A stretch of DNA of 64,000 nt from Dehalococcoidia bacterium (GTDB lineage Bacteria; Chloroflexota; Dehalococcoidia; Tepidiformales; Tepidiformaceae). The position numbers and the translations under genes were made by a program. The first letter of the stretch is position 1. Every line of letters starts with the position of its first letter. The stretch lies in NCBI GenBank assembly GCA_022827945.1, contig JAJEIT010000013.1:39507-103506 (forward strand), in the 5' to 3' direction. Shown here one piece after another: positions 33,522 through 41,636 of this stretch. The notes beneath the pieces are model-generated. The model was given only the letters and a program-made list of their open reading frames with translations. It had not been told where the DNA came from and did not search any database.

Positions 33522-34796
33522 TTAGCGCAGGTGCTGCCCGAGCCGGGCGGCGATCTCCCCCAGCGGTACGTCCACCTGGTCACCCTCCTCGCGCAGGTCC
33601 TTCAGCGCTGCCACGCCCCTTGCCGCCTCATCCTCCCCGATGATGACCGCGAATCGCGCCCCGCTCCCGTTCGCCCGGCGCATCTGCGCCTTGAACGACC
33701 GCCCCGACTCCCCGAGCAGCGTGACGAACCCCGACCCGCGCAATTCCGCCCCCGCGCGAACGGCGGCGCGCCCGCCCTCGGCGCCCGCGTGCACGACGAA
33801 AGCGTCGGGAGCGCCCGCGTCTTCCAGGGGAAGCTCTTGCCGCTTCATCTCGATGATGACGCGCTCCAACCCTGTCGCGAACCCGCTCGCCGGGGTTGGC
33901 TTCCCACCGATGGTTTCAATCAACCCGTCGTATCGCCCGCCTGCCCCGATCGAGCTCTGCTGGCGTCCGTCGCCCTTCGGGACGATCTCCCAGACCGTGC
34001 GGTTGTAGTAGTCCAGCCCGCGCACCAGCAGCGGGTCGACCACGAAGGGCACGCCCGCGGCCGTCAGGCCATCCTTCACGCCCTCGAAGTGCTCCGCCGC
34101 CTCTTGACTCAGGTCGTCGATCATCGTCGGGGCCCCCTCGCGCAGTTCCTGGTCGCGCGGGTCGTTGCTGTCGAGCAGCCGCAGCGGATTCCGGTCGAGG
34201 CGCCGCTGACTGTCCTCGGAGAGCTGGTCGCGCAGGGGCAGGTAGTAGTCCCGCAGCCGGTCGAGGTAGGCTCGGCGCGCTTCGGGGTCGTCGATGCTCC
34301 CGAGGCGTATCTCAAGGTTCTCCAGCCCGAGCCGCTCGTAGAACCGCCAGTGCAGCTCGATCAGCTCCGCATCGACCAGCGCCGTGCCCGAGCCGAGAAC
34401 CTCGCAGTCGAACTGGTTGAACTGGCGCAGCCTCCCCAGTTGCGGGCGGTTGTAGCGGAACATGCGCGCGATCGTGAACAGGCGGACGGGCTGCGGCCGG
34501 CTCGCGAGTCCGTGCTCCAGGTACGCCCGGCAGATCGCCGGCGTCGCCTCCGGGATCAGCGAGAGCGCCTCACCCCCCTGGTCCTGGAAGCTGTACATCT
34601 CCTTCTCCACGATGTCCGTCGTGTCGCCCGTGCCCTTCTCGAACAGGGCCGCGTCCTCGAAGGTGGGCGTGTCCAGACGTTCGTACCCGAACAGCCGCGT
34701 CACCTCTTCGGCGGCGTCGTCAATCGCGCGCCAGTACGGCTGCTCCTCGGGGAGGATGTCCTCGGTGCCTCGCGGCGTCTGGAAGCGTCCGCTCAT
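33522..34796 (-). CDS. hisS: Histidyl-tRNA synthetase
   Basis: The class II synthetase charges tRNA-His. It starts [19 protein letters not shown]. Motif 2 is [20 protein letters not shown], the HisA loop is [14 protein letters not shown], and motif 3 is [10 protein letters not shown]. The histidine-binding stretch reads [14 protein letters not shown], where most HisRS have LRPEGT; Glu and Thr are kept. The C-terminal anticodon domain ends near [13 protein letters not shown]. The 424 residues are standard length. The promoter region overlaps that of divergent relA. Confidence 0.94.
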   Translation of the reverse strand: MSGRFQTPRGTEDILPEEQPYWRAIDDAAEEVTRLFGYERLDTPTFEDAALFEKGTGDTTDIVEKEMYSFQDQGGEALSLIPEATPAICRAYLEHGLASRPQPVRLFTIARMFRYNRPQLGRLRQFNQFDCEVLGSGTALVDAELIELHWRFYERLGLENLEIRLGSIDDPEARRAYLDRLRDYYLPLRDQLSEDSQRRLDRNPLRLLDSNDPRDQELREGAPTMIDDLSQEAAEHFEGVKDGLTAAGVPFVVDPLLVRGLDYYNRTVWEIVPKGDGRQQSSIGAGGRYDGLIETIGGKPTPASGFATGLERVIIEMKRQELPLEDAGAPDAFVVHAGAEGGRAAVRAGAELRGSGFVTLLGESGRSFKAQMRRANGSGARFAVIIGEDEAARGVAALKDLREEGDQVDVPLGEIAARLGQHLR

Positions 34797-34829
34797 GCCC
34801 GTCCCGTCAGTTCTGATGGGGTCGCCTGC

Positions 34830-34836
34830 TAAGATA
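34830..34836. promoter_or_regulatory. Overlapping divergent -10 elements of relA and hisS
   Basis: TAAGAT on the plus strand (34830-34835) lies 30 bases before the relA GTG. TATCTT on the minus strand (34831-34836) lies about 34 bases before the hisS ATG. The two polymerase sites overlap, so the genes may compete for transcription. Confidence 0.4.
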
Positions 34837-34865
34837 CTGGCAGAAACGGGGCAACGAGAAAGCGT

Positions 34866-37061
34866 GTGAGCGTCCTGGAGCGTTCTCCGGAATCCCCGGC
34901 CGTCGCCGACCTACTTGAGCGTGTCCGCACCTACCTCCCCGAGGACCGCATCGAGCTAATCGCCGACGCATACGAGTTCGCCGAGTCCAGCCACGACGGC
35001 CAGATGCGCCGCACCGGCGATCCTTACATCTCCCACCCGCTTGAAGTCACCAAGCTCGTCGCCGGTCTCGAGCTGGACCAGCCCTCCCTCATCGCTGCCC
35101 TCCTCCACGACGTTCAGGAGGACTGCGATGTCCCCAACGAGGAGATCGCCGAACGCTTCGGCACGGAAGCCGCCGAGCTCGTCGAGGGACTGACCAAGCT
35201 TGGCAGCCTCCCCCTGCGCGTCACCGAAGAGGAGGGAGGCGGCGTCCAGGCCCAGAACCTCCGCAAGATGCTGCTCGCCATGGCCGCCGATGTGCGCGTC
35301 GTGCTCATCAAGCTTTGCGACCGCCTCCACAACATGCGCACGCTCTACGCCCTCTCCGACGAGAAGCAGCGCCGTATCGCCCGCGAGACCATGGAGATCT
35401 TCGCCCCGCTCGCGACGCGTCTCGGCATCTGGCAGATCAAGTGGGAGCTCGAAGACCTTGCCTTCCGCTACCTCGAGCCCGAGCGCTACCAGGAGATCGC
35501 CGCCCGCCTCGACGCCACCCGCCTCGCCCGCGAACGCTACATCGAGGACGTCGCCGCCGGCCTCCGCGTCCAGCTCGACGACGCGCGCATCGAGGCGGAG
35601 GTCACGGGTCGGGCCAAGCACATCTACTCGATCCACCAGAAGGCCCGCCGCTACGGCCGCGAGGCCAAGTCGTTCGACCAGATCTACGACCTCCTTGCCC
35701 TCCGCATCCTCGTGAAGGACGTGGCCGCCTGCTACGCCGCCCTTGGCGTCGTTCACGCCACCTGGCGCCCCCTTCCCGGCCAGTTCGACGACTACATCGC
35801 CAGCCCCAAGGCGAGCATGTACCAGTCGCTGCACACCACCGTCATCGGCCCCGGCGCGCGTCCCCTGGAGGTGCAGATCCGCACCTACGACATGCACCGC
35901 GTGGCTGAGTACGGTGTCGCCGCCCACTGGCGCTACAAGGGCTCCACCGACCGCTCCTCCCAGGACGAGGAGCGCATCGCCTGGCTGCGCCAGCTCCTCG
36001 AGTGGCAACGCGAGCTCTCCGGCGCCGAGGAGTTCGTCGAGAGCGTCAAGACCGACGTGTTCGATGACCAGGTGTTCGTGCTCTCGCCAAAGGGCGACGT
36101 GCTCGACCTCCCCACCGGCGCCACCCCCCTCGACTTCGCCTACCGCATCCACACCGACCTCGGCCACCAGACCATAGGCGCCAAGGTCAACGGCAAGATG
36201 ACGGCCCTCAACTCCACCCTCCAGAACGGCGACGTCGTCGAGATCATGCGCAGCCGCTCCCGCAGCGGCCCCTCGCGCGACTGGCTCAGCGAGAACCTCG
36301 GCTACCTCCAGACCACCACCGGACGCCAGAAGGTGCGCCAGTGGTTCCGCAAGCAGCGCCGTGCCGAGAGCATCGAGCGCGGCCGCGAGATGCTCGAGCG
36401 TGAGCTGCGCCGCCTCGCCTTCGACCTTGCCGACCATCAGGACGAGGTGCTTGCCCTCTTCCCCGGCAAGACCTGGAACGAGCTCATGGCCAACATCGGC
36501 TATGGCGACATCAGCGTGGAGTCGGTCGTCCGCAAGGCGAGCACCCTGCTCCAGGAGCACCAGGAGCCCGACGAGATCGGCGAGATTCCCGTCGGCCGCC
36601 CTTCCCGGCGAGGCGCGGGCGCCGGCCTGCGAGCCCTTGGCGCCGGCGGGCTCGAGACGACCCTCGCGCGCTGCTGCAATCCCGTCCCCGGCGACAGCGT
36701 CCGCGGCTACGTGACCCGCAGCCGCGGCGTCACCGTCCATCGCGCCGACTGCCACAACGTGCTCCACGAACGCGAGCGCGATCGCCTCATCGACGTCGAT
36801 TGGGGCGCCACCGAGGAGCAGCGCTACCCCGCCACCGTCCAGATTGACGCCTGGGACCGGGTGGGCCTCCTCCGCGACATCAGCACGGTGGTCGCCGCCG
36901 AAGACGTGAACATGGTCAACGTGAACACGACCAAGAACGGCAACGGCACGGTCTCGGTGCTGGCGACCCTGGAGACGAGCGGGCTCTCGCAGATTTCGCG
37001 GCTGCTCACCCGCATCGAGACGATCCGCGGCGTGCGCAACTGCGCGCGCAAGTCCAGCTAG
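34866..37061 (+). CDS. relA: Bifunctional (p)ppGpp synthetase/hydrolase (RelA/SpoT)
   Basis: The 731-residue stringent-response enzyme has an N-terminal HD hydrolase (about 45-155, with ALLHDVQEDCDV and KLCDRLHNMRTL). The synthetase (about 240-350, with YDLLALRILVKDVAACYAAL and YQSLHTTVIGPG), a TGS domain (about 395-455), and a C-terminal zinc/ACT region (TTLARCCNPVPGDSVRGYVT; ACT about 655-731) follow. HD residues are intact, so it should both make and degrade the alarmone. The start is a GTG at 34866. It is divergent from hisS, which charges tRNA, a link to amino-acid starvation. Confidence 0.95.
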   Translation: MSVLERSPESPAVADLLERVRTYLPEDRIELIADAYEFAESSHDGQMRRTGDPYISHPLEVTKLVAGLELDQPSLIAALLHDVQEDCDVPNEEIAERFGTEAAELVEGLTKLGSLPLRVTEEEGGGVQAQNLRKMLLAMAADVRVVLIKLCDRLHNMRTLYALSDEKQRRIARETMEIFAPLATRLGIWQIKWELEDLAFRYLEPERYQEIAARLDATRLARERYIEDVAAGLRVQLDDARIEAEVTGRAKHIYSIHQKARRYGREAKSFDQIYDLLALRILVKDVAACYAALGVVHATWRPLPGQFDDYIASPKASMYQSLHTTVIGPGARPLEVQIRTYDMHRVAEYGVAAHWRYKGSTDRSSQDEERIAWLRQLLEWQRELSGAEEFVESVKTDVFDDQVFVLSPKGDVLDLPTGATPLDFAYRIHTDLGHQTIGAKVNGKMTALNSTLQNGDVVEIMRSRSRSGPSRDWLSENLGYLQTTTGRQKVRQWFRKQRRAESIERGREMLERELRRLAFDLADHQDEVLALFPGKTWNELMANIGYGDISVESVVRKASTLLQEHQEPDEIGEIPVGRPSRRGAGAGLRALGAGGLETTLARCCNPVPGDSVRGYVTRSRGVTVHRADCHNVLHERERDRLIDVDWGATEEQRYPATVQIDAWDRVGLLRDISTVVAAEDVNMVNVNTTKNGNGTVSVLATLETSGLSQISRLLTRIETIRGVRNCARKSS

Positions 37062-37065
37062 GAAG

Positions 37066-37323
37066 CTAGGACGCGCGCCGCGCCAGCTCCTGGCGCCGCG
37101 TGGCGAGGGGTTCCACGCGGCCCAGGGCCGGACGCAACTCTCCTCGAACGGACCGCCGCCGTGGCTGCCACAGGGTTACGCGCGCACCGTTCTCGACGCG
37201 CGGCCCGCCCCGACGCAGCCCTCCCCGGCGCGGCAGCATGGAGCGAATCGTCGCCCCGAAGAGCGCCACCGCGGCTCCGGCGAGTAACACATCGAAGGTG
37301 ATGGTGGGGATGAGGTTCACCAT
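37066..37323 (-). CDS. Small membrane protein under SOS-box control
   Basis: The 85-residue protein has one N-terminal membrane helix (NLIPTITFDVLLAGAAVALF) and a basic tail starting GATIRSMLPRRGGLRRGG. I do not recognise a family. Its promoter (TTGACA-17/18-TACAGT) holds a perfect palindrome CGAACGTCCGTTCG of the Gram-positive LexA type. SOS-induced small membrane proteins such as YneA and SidA block division in other bacteria; by analogy this is a candidate division inhibitor. The ATG at 37323 has no strong ribosome binding site; a GTG 9 bases upstream is possible. It converges on relA with a 4-base gap. Confidence 0.6.
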   Translation of the reverse strand: MVNLIPTITFDVLLAGAAVALFGATIRSMLPRRGGLRRGGPRVENGARVTLWQPRRRSVRGELRPALGRVEPLATRRQELARRAS

Positions 37324-37327
37324 GGCT

Positions 37328-37395
37328 AGCACATCCGTTCGCAGGGTCCGCACACTGTAAGCGAACGTCCGTTCGGCTGTCAACACAAATGTTCG
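37328..37395 (-). promoter_or_regulatory. SOS promoter with LexA-type boxes
   Basis: On the minus strand TTGACA (37378-37383) and TACAGT (37354-37359) form a near-perfect sigma-70 promoter with an 18-base spacer. CGAACGTCCGTTCG (37362-37375) fills the spacer and matches CGAACN4GTTCG. Weaker half-boxes lie at 37328-37341 (CGAAC-GGAT-GTGCT) and 37382-37395 (CGAAC-ATTT-GTGTT). The hicBA promoter starts about 30 bases to the right and could be affected too. Confidence 0.7.
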
Positions 37396-37404
37396 AACGG
37401 GCCT

Positions 37405-37428
37405 CTTGCCGTCGGCAAGGGGTATCAT
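37405..37428 (+). promoter_or_regulatory. hicBA operator and -10
   Basis: CTTGCC-GTC-GGCAAG (37405-37419) is a perfect 6-bp inverted repeat immediately before the -10 TATCAT (37423-37428). HicB antitoxins commonly repress their own operon through such repeats. Confidence 0.5.
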
Positions 37429-37447
37429 TGGCGCGGCAGGAGTCCTG

Positions 37448-37687
37448 ATGACCAGCGAGGCGAAGCCGGGCAAGAACAGGGGAGTGGCGTCCTTCACCGC
37501 CACGGTGCACCGCGAGGGCGCCTGGTTCATCGCGCAGGCCACCGAGGTCGACATTGCCAGCCAGGGCGAGTCGGAGGGCGAGGCGCTCACCAACCTCCGC
37601 GAAGCCCTGGAACTCTATTTCATGCCAGATGGACCTAAATCTCCAGGCGATATTCCGGAGATTGAGGTCTCGGTTGCCGCCACTTAG
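37448..37687 (+). CDS. hicB: HicB-family antitoxin
   Basis: The 79-residue protein has the partial RNase-H-like HicB fold: SFTATVHREGAWFIAQATEV, then DIASQGESEGEALTNLREAL and ELYFMPDG. The catalytic acids of RNase H are not kept, as is normal. No C-terminal DNA-binding helix is evident, so repression may need a separate feature. The ATG at 37448 is 5 bases after AGGAG. It overlaps hicA by 14 bases, in the antitoxin-first order. Confidence 0.85.
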   Translation: MTSEAKPGKNRGVASFTATVHREGAWFIAQATEVDIASQGESEGEALTNLREALELYFMPDGPKSPGDIPEIEVSVAAT

Positions 37688-37898
37688 GCCACTCTCCTAC
37701 CGGCGAGTCGTACGCAAACTCATCGCGGCCGGTTTCTCACAGGTAGATCAGCACGGAAGCCATGTGAAGTTCGCCAGGGAGACGCCCACCGGCATGCGGA
37801 CTGTCATCGTTCCCAGACATCGCGAAGTGCAGACGGGCACGCTGCGAAGCATCCTCCGGCAGGCCGGGCTAACTCGGGATGAGTTCGAGCGCTTGTAG
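37674..37898 (+). CDS. hicA: HicA mRNA interferase toxin
   Basis: The 74-residue double-stranded-RNA-binding-like fold has the HicA signature LSYRRVVRKLIAAGFSQVDQ and HGSHVKFARE with the catalytic His, then IVPRHREVQTGTLRSILRQA. HicA cleaves mRNA and tmRNA. Translation probably starts at TTG 37674 inside hicB, with GAGG 6 bases upstream; a longer frame from 37554 would overlap hicB almost fully and is rejected. It converges on comM. Confidence 0.85.
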   Translation: MPPLRPLSYRRVVRKLIAAGFSQVDQHGSHVKFARETPTGMRTVIVPRHREVQTGTLRSILRQAGLTRDEFERL

Positions 37899-37902
37899 CC
37901 CT

Positions 37903-39426
37903 CTACTCCGCCCGCTCCCGGTACTGCAGCGCCTCCGCCACATGCGTGCTGCCGATCGCGTCGCTCGCCTCGAAGTCCGCAACCGTGCGCGCGACCTTGA
38001 GCACGCGGTGGAAGGCGCGCGCCGACAGTGCCATCTGCGACGTCGCCTGGCTCAGGATGCGCTGCGCCGGTTCGTCCAGCTTCCACTGGGCGTGCTCGCG
38101 CACCTCCGTCGGTCCCATCTCTGCATTCAGACGCGTGCCCGTCCCCGAGAACCGCACCTGCTGGATCTCGCGAACCGCCCGTACCCGGTCCGCAACCACC
38201 GACGAAGGCTCCTCCCGCGTCCCCGCCGCCAGCTTCTCGTAGTCCACCCGGGGCACGTCGATGAAGATGTCGATGCGGTCCAGCACCGGCCCCGAGACGC
38301 GCCGCTGGTAGCGGGCGGCCGCGTTCGGGGGGCAGCGACACTCCCGCATCGGATCGCCCAGGTAGCCGCACGGACAGGGATTCTGCGCCGCCACCAGCGC
38401 GAAGCTCGCCGGGAACGTCGCCGACTGCCGCGCCCGGCTGATCGTCACGATGCGGTCCTCGAGCGGCTGGCGCAGCACCTCGAGCACCTGCGTCCCGAAC
38501 TCGGGCAGCTCGTCGAGGAAGAGCACCCCATGGTGGCTCAGCGTGATCTCCCCCGGGCGCGGCACCGAGCCGCCTCCCACCAGCCCCGCGTGCGAGATGG
38601 TGTGGTGGGGCGCCCGGAACGGTCGCTCCCGCAGGAGCCCCGTGCCCGAGGGCAGGAGCCCCGCCACGCTGTAGATGCGCGTCACTTCCAGTGCCTCGTC
38701 GTTCGTCATCGGCGGCAGGATCGAGGGGATGGCCCGCGCCAGCAGCGTCTTGCCGCTCCCCGGAGGGCCGCGCATTAGGAGGTTGTGACCGCCCGCCGCC
38801 GCCATCGCCAGCGCCCGCTTGGCGTGCTCCTGCCCGATCACGTCCGCGAGGTCGGGGCCGAACGGTTCCGCGTCCTCCTCCTCGTCCGTCGGCGAATACG
38901 GCGCAATCGGCGCCTTCCCCAGCAGGTGCGCCGCGAGCTGCGTCAGCGACTCCACGGGGAAGACCTCCAGCCCCTCGACAAGCGCCGCCTCGGGCGCGTT
39001 TGGCACGGGCACGAACGCCCGCCGCGCCCCGTGATCGCGTGCGACCGCCACCATCGGTAGCGCCCCGCGCACGCTCCGCACCTCCCCGTCGAGCGCCAGC
39101 TCCCCCACGAACACCGCGTCGCCGAGGTCCGCCTCCACCTGCCCGCTCGCCACCAACACGCCGGCGGCGATGGGCAGGTCGTAGGCAGGCCCTTCCTTGC
39201 GCAGGTCGGCTGGCGCCAGGTTTACGACGATGCGGCTGTTGAACGGCCACGTGAGGGCGCTGTTGCGGATCGCCGCCCGCACCCGCTCCTTCGATTCCTG
39301 GACGGCCGTGTCCGGCAGGCCTACGATCGCGGTCGTCGGGTTCTGGGCGCGCGAAATGTCGACTTCGACATCGACCATCACGCCATCGAGTCCCACGACC
39401 GCGCTCGACTGCACTCTCGCAAGCAT
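37903..39426 (-). CDS. comM: ComM/YifB Mg-chelatase-like AAA+ helicase
   Basis: The 507-residue protein has an N-terminal Lon-protease-like fold (VGLDGVMVDVEVDISRAQNP). The AAA+ core has Walker A GPPGSGKTLLARAIPSILPP, Walker B LFLDELPEF and PCPCGYLGD. ComM is a hexameric helicase that extends branch migration in natural transformation. The CxCG...CxC zinc-type segment is kept. The ATG at 39426 has TACATT (39452-39457) as an extended -10. No other competence genes are in the window. Confidence 0.94.
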   Translation of the reverse strand: MLARVQSSAVVGLDGVMVDVEVDISRAQNPTTAIVGLPDTAVQESKERVRAAIRNSALTWPFNSRIVVNLAPADLRKEGPAYDLPIAAGVLVASGQVEADLGDAVFVGELALDGEVRSVRGALPMVAVARDHGARRAFVPVPNAPEAALVEGLEVFPVESLTQLAAHLLGKAPIAPYSPTDEEEDAEPFGPDLADVIGQEHAKRALAMAAAGGHNLLMRGPPGSGKTLLARAIPSILPPMTNDEALEVTRIYSVAGLLPSGTGLLRERPFRAPHHTISHAGLVGGGSVPRPGEITLSHHGVLFLDELPEFGTQVLEVLRQPLEDRIVTISRARQSATFPASFALVAAQNPCPCGYLGDPMRECRCPPNAAARYQRRVSGPVLDRIDIFIDVPRVDYEKLAAGTREEPSSVVADRVRAVREIQQVRFSGTGTRLNAEMGPTEVREHAQWKLDEPAQRILSQATSQMALSARAFHRVLKVARTVADFEASDAIGSTHVAEALQYRERAE

Positions 39427-39594
39427 TGGCGCAGTCTGCCGATCTTTGGCAAATGTAGCAACTATGAAAGGTTGCCGTTCCCGGCTCCGAGGCGGCCGCC
39501 TGCTCGAGACCGCAAGGGAAGTCGCGGCGCTAGAGGTTCGCCCTTCGAACCTCGTAGAATGCCGCCCACTCTAGGTCAGTCGGAGGAGACAGCC

Positions 39595-40428
39595 ATGAGC
39601 GCCCCCAACGTCCTGCTTGCCTCAAAGGGCCACCCCTTCCAGCGCGAGCCCTTCTTCCAGATGTTCGACGCCTTCCAGCAGGAGGGCGATATCTCGGCCT
39701 GGACCCACGTCGAGCAGCCCGCCGCGCAGCTCTTCTTCCAGCCCGAGAACTCGCGCGAGTACGACTGCATCGTCGACTACTCGATGCCGGGCGTCTTCGG
39801 CGTTGGCGGTCCGCCCGACCCCCCGGAGGCGCTGAAGGACGGCTACATGCGTCTCACCGAAGAGGGCAAGGGCCTCGTCATGATTCACCACAACATCTGC
39901 TCCTGGCCCGGCTGGGAGGAGTACGCCGAGATCATCGGCGGCCGCTTCTTCTACAACCCCGGCAGCCTGCGCGGCGTTGACTACCCCGACTCCGGCTACC
40001 TGCTCGCCGCGAACCACACCTGCACCGTGGTCGAGGAAGAGGCCGACCACCCGGTCGTCCAGGGCGTCGACCTCTCCTTCGAGCTGCAGGACGAGATCTA
40101 TCTCGCCCCCTACCACGAGGACAGCCTCGTGCCGCTCGTCCGCAGCGACTTCGACTTCACCTATAAGAACTTCTTCTCCCCCTCGCTGGTGGTGAACCAC
40201 GGCCGCATGTACGAGCGCGGCGACTGGACCCACCCGCCGACCCCGAACCTGGTGGTCTGGGCGAAGAACTACCGCAACAGCCCCATCGTCTACGTGCAGG
40301 CGGGCGACGTGCCCACCTCCTACAACAACCCGAACTACCGCCGGCTGCTCGCCAACGCCATCAAGTGGGTCGCCTCCGACGAGGCCCACGAGTGGGCGCG
40401 CGCGCGCAATGCCGCCGCGGTCTCCTAG
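39595..40428 (+). CDS. ThuA-like domain protein
   Basis: The 277-residue protein has the ThuA/glutamine-amidotransferase-like fold: NVLLASKGHPFQREPFFQMF, CIVDYSMPG, GLVMIHHNICSWPGWEEYAE, and HPVVQGVDLSFELQDEIYLA. It probably acts on a sugar or organic acid; the substrate is unknown. The ATG at 39595 follows GGAGGAG, and TAGAAT (39555-39560) is a likely -10. It starts a two-gene unit with the cysteine-rich gene 17 bases downstream. Confidence 0.85.
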   Translation: MSAPNVLLASKGHPFQREPFFQMFDAFQQEGDISAWTHVEQPAAQLFFQPENSREYDCIVDYSMPGVFGVGGPPDPPEALKDGYMRLTEEGKGLVMIHHNICSWPGWEEYAEIIGGRFFYNPGSLRGVDYPDSGYLLAANHTCTVVEEEADHPVVQGVDLSFELQDEIYLAPYHEDSLVPLVRSDFDFTYKNFFSPSLVVNHGRMYERGDWTHPPTPNLVVWAKNYRNSPIVYVQAGDVPTSYNNPNYRRLLANAIKWVASDEAHEWARARNAAAVS

Positions 40429-40445
40429 GGGAGGGAAGCGAAACC

Positions 40446-40751
40446 ATGGCCAGCAACTGTGTCCTTGACCACCTTGAGACGTACCCCTGCGGCCCGGGCG
40501 GCCACGACTTCTCCGGAGGTTCCGAATGCCCCAGGTGCCCGAAAGTGGAGACGCCCCACCTGACCTGCCTCTTCTGCAACCTTGACGGCGTCGAGCGCTA
40601 CGGTGGCATCTGCGATGAGCACACCGTCGCCAACGGCGACCGCGAAGCGACCGGCCCCATCTGCGGCAACTGCCATGTGGTCGTGTACGACGCCGACCGC
40701 GACAGCGGCGGCTGGGTCATCATGAAGGATGGTGAGCCGCTCCTGGCCTAG
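40446..40751 (+). CDS. Small cysteine-rich, probably zinc-binding protein
   Basis: The 101-residue protein has nine Cys, including three paired CxxC motifs: CPRC, CLFC and CGNC, plus CDEH. It starts MASNCVLDHLETYPCGPGGH. No hydrophobic helix is present. It looks like a compact multi-zinc fold, but I do not recognise it. It follows the ThuA-like gene closely, so both may act in one pathway. Confidence 0.7.
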   Translation: MASNCVLDHLETYPCGPGGHDFSGGSECPRCPKVETPHLTCLFCNLDGVERYGGICDEHTVANGDREATGPICGNCHVVVYDADRDSGGWVIMKDGEPLLA

Positions 40752-40779
40752 GTCCGGAACCGGTTCGCCGCCGGGGGCA

Positions 40780-40935
40780 TCACCGCTTCGGCGGCCGGCG
40801 TCCCGGGTCGTTCGGAATACCCTTTGGGGTGTCTACGCGATCCCTTACCTCGTTGGGAGCGTCGCTGGTGGTGAACACGCTCTCGACAAGGTGCAGCAAG
40901 GCCATGACGGCCTTTCCCAGTGGGTTGTTCCTCAT
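40780..40935 (-). CDS. Tiny protein, distant member of the tRNA-Asp-flanking family
   Basis: The 51-residue frame begins RNNPLGKAVMALLHLVESVF and ends NDPGRRPPKR. It shares the short N-terminal hydrophobic/amphipathic helix and the Arg-Pro-Pro basic tail with the two plus-strand genes at 41232 and 41463. The ATG at 40935 is preceded by GGGGGAAGCG, almost the same ribosome-binding sequence as the gene at 41463. TATGTT (40969-40974, minus strand) is a possible -10. Coding status is moderately supported by this triple resemblance. Confidence 0.55.
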   Translation of the reverse strand: MRNNPLGKAVMALLHLVESVFTTSDAPNEVRDRVDTPKGIPNDPGRRPPKR

Positions 40936-41075
40936 CGCTTCCCCCGGAAGGTCCCCGGCTGTCCGGCCAACATACGCCATGCTGCTGCCCGGGCGAGACG
41001 CGCGACGAGTGAGACGGAGAGAGTTCCGGCGAGGTTGGCTGGTCCGCGGCAAGCCGCTACGATCAGACGCGCCGC

Positions 41076-41152
41076 GGCCCCGTGGTGTAGCGGCCTAACA
41101 CGCCACCCTGTCAAGGTGGAGATCGTCGGTTCAAATCCGATCGGGGTCGCCA
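41076..41152 (+). tRNA. tRNA-Asp, anticodon GUC
   Basis: The acceptor stem GGCCCCG (41076-41082) pairs with CGGGGTC (41142-41148), then discriminator G and encoded CCA (41150-41152). The anticodon arm is CCACC-CTGTCAA-GGTGG with GTC at 41110-41112. TACGAT at 41058-41063 is a likely -10. A strong terminator follows at 41166. Confidence 0.96.
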
Positions 41153-41165
41153 GAAACGCTTCAGA

Positions 41166-41193
41166 AAGGCCCCTGCCGGACGGCAGGGGCCTT
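41166..41193 (+). terminator. Intrinsic terminator after tRNA-Asp
   Basis: AAGGCCCCTGCC-GGAC-GGCAGGGGCCTT is a perfect 12-bp stem with a GGAC loop, 14 bases after the tRNA CCA. The tail (GGCATTGC) is short of T. Confidence 0.7.
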
Positions 41194-41231
41194 GGCATTG
41201 CTGCTACGCTGGCTTCCGGAGGCTGACAGCC

Positions 41232-41393
41232 ATGAAGCAGCTCCTGAAACCCTTTATCGCCGTGCTTGCATTCCTCGACAGCATCATCGAAAGCGTGGTC
41301 CGCCCTGAGCAGATGCGGCGGCGCGTCATCAACCGCATGGAAGTCACCGAGGGGTCCAGCCCCGACCCCAACCGCCGCCCGCCTCGCCGCTAA
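41232..41393 (+). CDS. Tiny basic protein, family member 1
   Basis: The 53-residue protein starts MKQLLKPFIAVLAFLDSIIE and ends DPNRRPPRR. A hydrophobic/amphipathic helix (residues 3-23) is followed by SVVRP, a basic middle with MRRRVINRMEVTEG, and an Arg/Pro tail. The ATG at 41232 has GGAGG 9 bases upstream and an extended -10 TGCTACGCT (41205-41210). It aligns closely with the gene at 41463: both read MKxLLxPFIAVLAxxDSxxx, SVxRP, then (V/L)TEGxxP. No known family comes to mind; a membrane-surface or ribosome/RNA-binding peptide is conceivable. Confidence 0.75.
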   Translation: MKQLLKPFIAVLAFLDSIIESVVRPEQMRRRVINRMEVTEGSSPDPNRRPPRR

Positions 41394-41462
41394 CGCCCTT
41401 GCCTCCGGACGAGTCCGTCCGCGGGCGCCCCTGCTAAGCTCGATCTACGAGGGGGGAAGCCC

Positions 41463-41636
41463 GTGAAAGCGCTCCTGAGACCCTTCATTGCAGTCCTCGC
41501 CGCCATGGACAGCGTCTTCGCGAGTGTTGCTCGTCCCTGGGTGCACCGCCAGAACATCCTCTTCCGCAAGGATCTCACTGAGGGCACAACCCCCCGTTAC
41601 CGCCCTCCCCAGGGCCGGCCGCGCCGCCGCCGCTAG
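41463..41636 (+). CDS. Tiny basic protein, family member 2
   Basis: The 57-residue protein starts [20 protein letters not shown] after the initiator and ends GRPRRRR. It is a clear paralogue of the gene at 41232, sharing helix, SVxRP, LTEGTTP and a basic Pro-rich tail. The GTG at 41463 follows AGGGGGGAAG and has the extended -10 TGCTAAGCT (41435-41440), so each copy has its own promoter. The stop shares CTAG (41633-41636) with ilvD. Confidence 0.75.
   Translation: MKALLRPFIAVLAAMDSVFASVARPWVHRQNILFRKDLTEGTTPRYRPPQGRPRRRR

Noticed and set aside
37554..37673. Longer N-terminus for hicA
   Set aside because: It would lie almost entirely inside hicB and gives a non-conserved Arg/Ser-rich stretch; the TTG at 37674 with GAGG fits the HicA family length.
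41166..41193. Possible CRISPR-like or mobile-element repeat after tRNA-Asp
   Set aside because: It is a single perfect stem followed by normal genes. There are no repeated units, integrase or duplicated tRNA 3' end, so it is a terminator and the tRNA is not an occupied attachment site.
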